Origin: CAYVUI01 sp964454745
GTDB taxonomy: Bacteria > Planctomycetota > Phycisphaerae > Sedimentisphaerales > Anaerohalosphaeraceae
Direction of reading: 5' to 3'
DNA: 38,929 nt
NCBI GenBank assembly: GCA_964454745.1
Contig: CAYVUI010000030.1
Span: forward strand, 1 to 38,929
The translations under genes and the position numbers were made by a program. How positions within the stretch are numbered: the stretch's first letter is position 1; the number at the start of each line of letters is the position of its first letter. Of the stretch, positions 35,601-38,929 are shown one piece after another. The notes under the pieces were generated by a model, which was not told the DNA's origin, made no database searches, and worked only from the letters and a program-made list of their open reading frames with translations.

Positions 35601-35809
35601 TTGGTGATGCCGATAAAAGTGGAAGGCTTCGACTAAAAAGACAATATATAAGCAAAGTACCAATTCCCATTGCAAAAGATAAAGAAAAAAAGAAAATCAA
35701 AAAGTTAGTACAAAAATGTCTTGATGCTCAGGGAAAAGACTGTGAAGAATGGGAGGACGAAATTGATGAAATTGCTGCCAGGCTCTATGGCGTGGAGTTG
35801 GAATATTGA
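32660..35809 (+). CDS. Eco57I-class N6-adenine DNA methyltransferase of a defence system
   Basis: 1,049 aa. Residues 1-430 are an N-terminal region without a recognised nuclease motif. SAM motif I is AVDPACGSGAYLLG (D440-G446), followed by DCLYGVDIDPFATNIAKLRL. Catalytic motif IV is NPPY (N642-Y645). Residues about 780-1040 resemble a target-recognition domain (KTGLNKAFWLDEETREEL, PKLVYPDIAKEPRF). A long linker separates motif I from NPPY, as in type IIG/PglX/DrmMI enzymes. It follows the helicase with 1 nt between stop and start, so the two are one operon. The likely role is host DNA marking for a restriction-type defence together with the helicase. Confidence 0.9.
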   Translation: MATPQQIQQAIHSVSDQTSFIHNLLIDTMGWEIPEPAQGIGDISYEWTESDLGAEGLEDHLLDGSVYQIQKMTDDQPWGIFILEFQNEDVFLRNRGLTGTLRKVLRGVVTKRRGHKSTLPSWEREDLLFICTYQYRHFRFAYFNAPKQKEKTAPLSLFGWNEGDADVRTLCTHNLFYLQWDSAHPDYDKWREAFSIEKVTKDFYREYAQAFTETEEYIGQANNLEKEELRLFTQTLFNRLMFLRFIEKKGWLNFHENPNYLNALYQAGGCDGNSFYQSRLCPLFFEALAVEGRQESEQIGKVPFLNGGLFERTELDNKVQDIPDEAFEPILSASGLFYRYNFTVEESTPLDIEVAVDPEMLGKVFEELVTGRHETGSYYTPRPIVSFMCREALKGYLSEKTTTSKKAIETLVDDHEISDDLTEQHATEILFYLETIKAVDPACGSGAYLLGLLQELIDIRRTLQNQQLRQDPQFLYKLKLRLISDCLYGVDIDPFATNIAKLRLWLSLSVESDTPHPLPNLDFKIETGDSILGPCSAFLDSEDALMMAALRDRAEKLVVKKDAFMNAHGDEKEALYEEITSEETQIAQETSTAIGEGVIAWHIHFAEVFMTSRRKTILDKWESEGIRVNLLEPAGFDIVLANPPYIRHELIKEIKPKLKKVYACAYNGMADLYTYFYVRAIEMLSLGGVLSFISSNKWFMANYGKDLRKFISDKCNIISITDFGELPVFETAATFPMIFIAQKLKSKSEAEFTQVKSLNPPYPDVKAIISQNGSKLPMNAIKGDIWTLADVSTLAILDKMKNSGMPLEQYVDGKIYVGIKTGLNKAFWLDEETREELISDDPKSVDLIKKLIVGDDVRKWHIRDQKRWLLYIPWKLNINEYPAVKKHLKRWIEPLSKRPESKAGRYDWWCLARYASAYAHILDAPKLVYPDIAKEPRFTIDTKGGYADMTAFMIPIVDYYLLGVLNSSCAWQYLSASAAVLGDADKSGRLRLKRQYISKVPIPIAKDKEKKKIKKLVQKCLDAQGKDCEEWEDEIDEIAARLYGVELEY

Positions 35810-35928
35810 CTGATGTTGCTTTCAAAACATGAGGTTTCCGTATCAGTGACTGGCTCGATGCCTTTGAAACAGGGGAATAATTGTTCCAATGTTGGGTAAT
35901 TGATAATTGTAGAGATAGTATATTTTAG

Positions 35929-36837
35929 ATGCCAAAAAGATTTACACATTTTGCATTTGCTGATGAGCATAATCATGATTCTGGCTCAGGTCAATATGGA
36001 AGTATAGCGTTGATAACAATGAAAAGAGAGGCCTATAAAGGCGTTTCCGAGCAAATTGAAAAATCTATTATTGATGCAGGTGTAAAAAAAACAGAATTCA
36101 AATGGACCAATACAAAACGAACAAATCATCAAAAGGCAGCTAAAAATATTATAGAGTGTGCTGTAAAATTATCATTGCAGCGATATATACGAATTGATGT
36201 TATCCTGTGGGATTACGAGGATGCCCGGCATGATATTGAGAATAGAGACAACATTAAAAATTTCCATATAATGTACTATAATCTATTGAAGTATGTTCTT
36301 GGTAAGTGCTGGCAAGCTGGCTCAAACTGGTTACTTTATCCGGATCAAACAAGCTGTGTAAAATGGGATAGAATTCAAGATGTTACGAATGCAAAAAAGA
36401 TGATAGCTACTGATCCCACTTTTTTTGATCTTTCTAAAATTTTACAAAGTTATCATATTGTACAGATAAAACAGGTGTCATCAGCAAGCTCCCCTGTGAA
36501 TCAGGCCGCTGATTTATTTGCAGGTTTAGTGGCATATTCTCGCAATTCATACCATGTTTATCAAGATATTAAAGAGCAAGAATACGGAAAGAGTCTTTTT
36601 CAAGACGGAGGAAATGAGGAAAACAAAGATATAGACAAGAAACGATGTGAAATTATTGATCAGCTTCTGAAGCATAAGAAAAAACAAAAGCTTGGTATTA
36701 GTTTCAAAAATACAAAAGGGCTTAGAAGCATGAATCCAAAGCCAGAATATCCAATTAATTTCTGGTGGTATAATCCTCAGCATAAGAATGATAAAGCACC
36801 TGTAAAAAGTGATAATAGAGGAAAAAGCAATGCCTGA
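35929..36837 (+). CDS. DUF3800-family protein
   Basis: 302 aa. The N-terminus FAFADEHNHDSGSGQYG carries the acidic D-E pair (D12, E13) expected at the first strand of DUF3800. KKTEFKWTNTKRTNH fits its ExKW-like element, and SSPVNQAADLFAGLVAYS contains the conserved QxADxxAG motif near the end. The fold is thought to be RNase H-like, suggesting a nuclease, and family members are frequent in defence islands and prophages. The C-terminal 60 residues are a lysine-rich extension. A 120-bp gap from the methyltransferase holds no gene. The stop overlaps the start of the next gene by 8 nt. Confidence 0.8.
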   Translation: MPKRFTHFAFADEHNHDSGSGQYGSIALITMKREAYKGVSEQIEKSIIDAGVKKTEFKWTNTKRTNHQKAAKNIIECAVKLSLQRYIRIDVILWDYEDARHDIENRDNIKNFHIMYYNLLKYVLGKCWQAGSNWLLYPDQTSCVKWDRIQDVTNAKKMIATDPTFFDLSKILQSYHIVQIKQVSSASSPVNQAADLFAGLVAYSRNSYHVYQDIKEQEYGKSLFQDGGNEENKDIDKKRCEIIDQLLKHKKKQKLGISFKNTKGLRSMNPKPEYPINFWWYNPQHKNDKAPVKSDNRGKSNA

Positions 36838-37345
36838 CCTTTATAGTAATGAACTCATCGACTATGCAAAGGCCCAGTTTGACCGATACGCTTGCGATTT
36901 TGATGTTCTGGACAATAAGGCACTGGGGATCATCGGCATTGCTGGCCTGCTGGTCGGGTTCCAGGTTTTGAACACGGAGACGACCACGGAGCTGGTCAAG
37001 TGCTTTTTCGCAGATGGTTGCGTTTGCCTTCCATTTCTTGCTCTGTTGTCCTTGATGGTTCATGGTGTGTGTCTGATCTTATGTATGGTAAAGGCCTTGT
37101 TCGCAATACAGGTAAAGGATTTTGATTACCCTGGTGAAGTAAACGAAATAATCAAGGGCAGTGAATCTGAAGAAGAAGTTAGCAGAAAGATCATAGAGGC
37201 CTATAGCAAGGCGGCAATATCTATTGACAAGTGTAATAGACAAAAGGCATCAAACCTGAAGTTAGCGGTCAAGTCTATTACGATCTCCATCCTGGCATTG
37301 ATTGCTTATCTGGCCTTTATGGTATTTTTCTACTGCAACCGGTAG
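36830..37345 (+). CDS. Three-TM membrane protein, possible defence effector
   Basis: 171 aa from the ATG at 36830, chosen because AGAGGAAAAAG lies upstream; the open frame begins 7 codons earlier. Predicted membrane segments are 31-47 (ALGIIGIAGLLVGFQVL), 66-88 (LPFLALLSLMVHGVCLI) and 148-167 (SITISILALIAYLAFMVFFY), with a charged loop between the last two. The pattern LDNKA before TM1 and KCNRQKASNLKLA before TM3 recalls DUF5706/PycTM and SLATT-like membrane effectors of signalling-based defence systems, but no cyclase is visible here. It overlaps the DUF3800 gene by 8 nt (ATGCCTGA), so translation is coupled. Effector role is inference. Confidence 0.72.
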   Translation: MPDLYSNELIDYAKAQFDRYACDFDVLDNKALGIIGIAGLLVGFQVLNTETTTELVKCFFADGCVCLPFLALLSLMVHGVCLILCMVKALFAIQVKDFDYPGEVNEIIKGSESEEEVSRKIIEAYSKAAISIDKCNRQKASNLKLAVKSITISILALIAYLAFMVFFYCNR

Positions 37346-37384
37346 CCGAGGCAATGACAAGGATTTATGAGTAAGGAGTGACCT

Positions 37385-37462
37385 ATGAAGCTGGAAATCG
37401 AGTTAGTACCCAAAACAGCGTATATTCTGCTTCAGTTGTTCATTGAACATTTTAAGGCATAG
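37385..37462 (+). pseudogene. Frameshifted 5' stub of an HNH-type protein
   Basis: AAGGAG precedes an ATG that encodes MKLEIELVPKTA and stops after 25 codons. The first 12 residues match my recollection of a widespread small HNH/zinc-ribbon family (MKLELELVPKTxWYSN). A one-base loss after GCG would explain why YS- appears in the next frame. The rest of the gene is absent. Confidence 0.35.
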
Positions 37463-37492
37463 TCATTGCTTGCATGAAGGAGATACTTGAAA

Positions 37493-38233
37493 ATGGAATT
37501 ATTTAAAGTGAAATTGACAAAAGAGCAGTTGCAGAGGGTGCCTGAACCAGAGATGCTGTTTTTTATTCAATTGACTCAATTTGCTAACGAAATATTTTGC
37601 CTTAAGAAATTCACTTTTTTTTCTGTTAGCCTTGATGGCGATGATCCGTTGTTAAAATGTGCAAGTAATTCTCAAGCTCTTTTTATGGTTCGCTTGACAG
37701 CAGGAAAACTTTGGGAGGCATGGGAATTATTAAGGAGGTTTTTCTTTAGTACAACATTATCCCAAGAGTATGAATCAACATTTTCTGAAAAAGCAAAAAA
37801 GAATTTATCATTTATTAAAACTTATTTCAGCAATGCCAACCTGGTGAAAAAGATCAGAGATGAATATGCCTTTCATTATTCTTCAGAAGCTTCGGACAAT
37901 ATCAAGGAACTTATCAAAGAACTTAAAGATGACGATGAATTTTATATGTACTTTAATCAGCATCATGGAAATTGTTTTTATTGTATGTCAGACACCCTCA
38001 TGAATCATTCATTATATAAATCAATAAATTCCACTGACACAAAGGAGGCAATTAACAGGATGCTGGTTGAAATAGCAAATGCTTCTGGACATTTTCTCCA
38101 TTTTGTCGGCGAATGTGTACTTGTTTTTGGAAAAAGATATTTGGATTTTAAGACGGATACGATCAAAATATCCGGTCAGCCCGCCATTGACGAAGTGCAT
38201 GTTCCATACTTTGTATCTAAACCGCAAAGATAA
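37493..38233 (+). CDS. Hypothetical alpha-helical protein with HEPN-like Rx5H motif
   Basis: 246 aa from the ATG at 37493 (AAGGAG upstream; an in-frame TTG lies two codons earlier). It is predicted mostly helical. KIRDEYAFHYS (R122, H128) fits the Rx4-6H pattern of HEPN ribonucleases and is preceded by long helices (LTAGKLWEAWELLRRFFF). No signal peptide or TM segment. It stands within the defence island and may be the RNase toxin of an abortive system, or a non-catalytic HEPN relative. The family is not securely recognised; HEPN is suggested only by motif and context. Confidence 0.6.
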   Translation: MELFKVKLTKEQLQRVPEPEMLFFIQLTQFANEIFCLKKFTFFSVSLDGDDPLLKCASNSQALFMVRLTAGKLWEAWELLRRFFFSTTLSQEYESTFSEKAKKNLSFIKTYFSNANLVKKIRDEYAFHYSSEASDNIKELIKELKDDDEFYMYFNQHHGNCFYCMSDTLMNHSLYKSINSTDTKEAINRMLVEIANASGHFLHFVGECVLVFGKRYLDFKTDTIKISGQPAIDEVHVPYFVSKPQR

Positions 38234-38256
38234 TCGACATTGAAGGATTGTAAATA

Positions 38257-38898
38257 ATGCTTTGGACACACAATGAGATTTATTACGATGAACCGTTTGA
38301 ATTCGAAAAGGACCTCGAAACCGCTATCCTTGAAGTGTCCGAGGACTTATTTGGAGAGGACAGAATATATCTGGATATCAAAAAGAAAATCGGCAAAAAA
38401 GGAAAGATATCAACAATTCCAGACGGTTATTTGATTGACCTCTCAAGCAAGAAGGAGCCATGTTTGTATGTGGTAGAAAATGAATTAGTCAAACATGAAC
38501 CGCTAAAGCATATTGCTGTTCAAGTATTAGAGATATCAATATCATTTGAGGATACACCGCTAAAAATTAAAAATTCTCTTAAAGAGGCAATTGTTGCCGA
38601 TGAGGGAGTGCTCAGTAAATGTGTGGATTATGCTAACGAAAATGATTTTGACAATATTGATTATCTATTAGAAAGCATGATAAACGGAGAGAAGAAGTTT
38701 AATGTTCTTGTCATCATTGATGAAATATCACCTGATCTTGAAACAGCTTTAATTAAACGTTTTCGGTTTCCGGTTGAAATATTAACCCTTCAAAGATTTA
38801 AGAGCCAGGATGGCAAACGCGCTTATCAGTTTGCTCCTTTCTTAGCAGATATCACGCCTCCTATTGTTAGAAACAAGGTAACCGTTCACAGGGCGTGA
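38257..38898 (+). CDS. Hypothetical protein with PD-(D/E)XK-like nuclease motif
   Basis: 213 aa. FEKDLETAILEVSEDLFG (E21/E28 helix), IPDGYLIDL (D56, D61) and CLYVVENELVKHEPLKHIAVQ (E74, E76) give the order of a PD-(D/E)XK restriction-endonuclease-like fold, with E-N-E in place of the usual (D/E)xK. The lysine is absent at the expected site, so activity is uncertain; K79 could substitute. Starts 23 nt after the HEPN-like gene and probably co-transcribed. It resembles NucS/EndA-like nucleases only in general layout. The gene ends 31 nt before the right window edge, and the island may continue. Confidence 0.62.
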   Translation: MLWTHNEIYYDEPFEFEKDLETAILEVSEDLFGEDRIYLDIKKKIGKKGKISTIPDGYLIDLSSKKEPCLYVVENELVKHEPLKHIAVQVLEISISFEDTPLKIKNSLKEAIVADEGVLSKCVDYANENDFDNIDYLLESMINGEKKFNVLVIIDEISPDLETALIKRFRFPVEILTLQRFKSQDGKRAYQFAPFLADITPPIVRNKVTVHRA

Positions 38899-38929
38899 AT
38901 GTGGATTATGGCCCCAATAATGTAGGAAA

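Noticed and set aside
1..38929. CRISPR arrays, rRNA and tRNA genes
   Set aside because: No regularly spaced short repeats and no tRNA or rRNA signature were recognised by eye on either strand.

Overview
The window looks like a chromosomal segment from an uncultured Planctomycetota bacterium, most likely Phycisphaerae (Sedimentisphaerales/Anaerohalosphaera-like). The reasons are the mix of large secreted proteins ending in dockerin-like repeats, PEP-CTERM tails, HAF repeats, PKD/Ig-like domains and a cohesin-like domain, plus strong AGGAG ribosome-binding sites and moderate G+C. This assignment is inferred from domain style; no rRNA or tRNA was seen.

Region 1 (1-6010) is part of an integrated mobile element. 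On the minus strand lie a 298-aa protein, an excisionase-type HTH protein, a 185-aa unknown, a primase-polymerase/helicase, a small HTH protein and a tyrosine integrase cut by the left edge. Start and stop codons overlap by 1 or 4 nt at three junctions. A short lysine-rich protein and a membrane-anchored small protein follow on the plus strand. The set resembles the replication/integration core of a phage satellite or integrative plasmid; no capsid or conjugation genes are visible.

Region 2 (6011-29372) is a cluster of exported surface proteins. It holds an FN3/dockerin protein, a PEP-CTERM pair (HAF-repeat protein plus a small partner), a VWA/cohesin-like/dockerin giant, a transglutaminase-like/zincin protein, two alpha/alpha-toroid (terpene-cyclase-fold) dockerin proteins and a VWA/PEP-CTERM protein. 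Two loci (A, about 10.6-15.0 kb; B, about 22.2-27.5 kb) are copies of one ancestral two-gene unit. They share a 1,658-bp 3' block that appears identical and an 88/89-identical start-proximal block, yet carry unrelated heads. In A the first gene of the unit has decayed to a remnant. A 68-nt upstream element is conserved in both. Decayed genes (IS transposase, FGE-sulfatase/dockerin protein) mark past rearrangement.

Region 3 (29506-38898) is a defence-type island on the plus strand: a PLD/SNF2 helicase interrupted by one in-frame TGA, an Eco57I-class adenine methyltransferase (together resembling the DrmD/DrmMI half of class 1 DISARM but without drmABC), a DUF3800 protein, a three-TM protein overlapping it by 8 nt, a frameshifted HNH-type remnant, an Rx5H HEPN-like protein and a PD-(D/E)XK-like protein. 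The last four intact genes could form an undescribed accessory or abortive-infection cassette, but that is inference from context.
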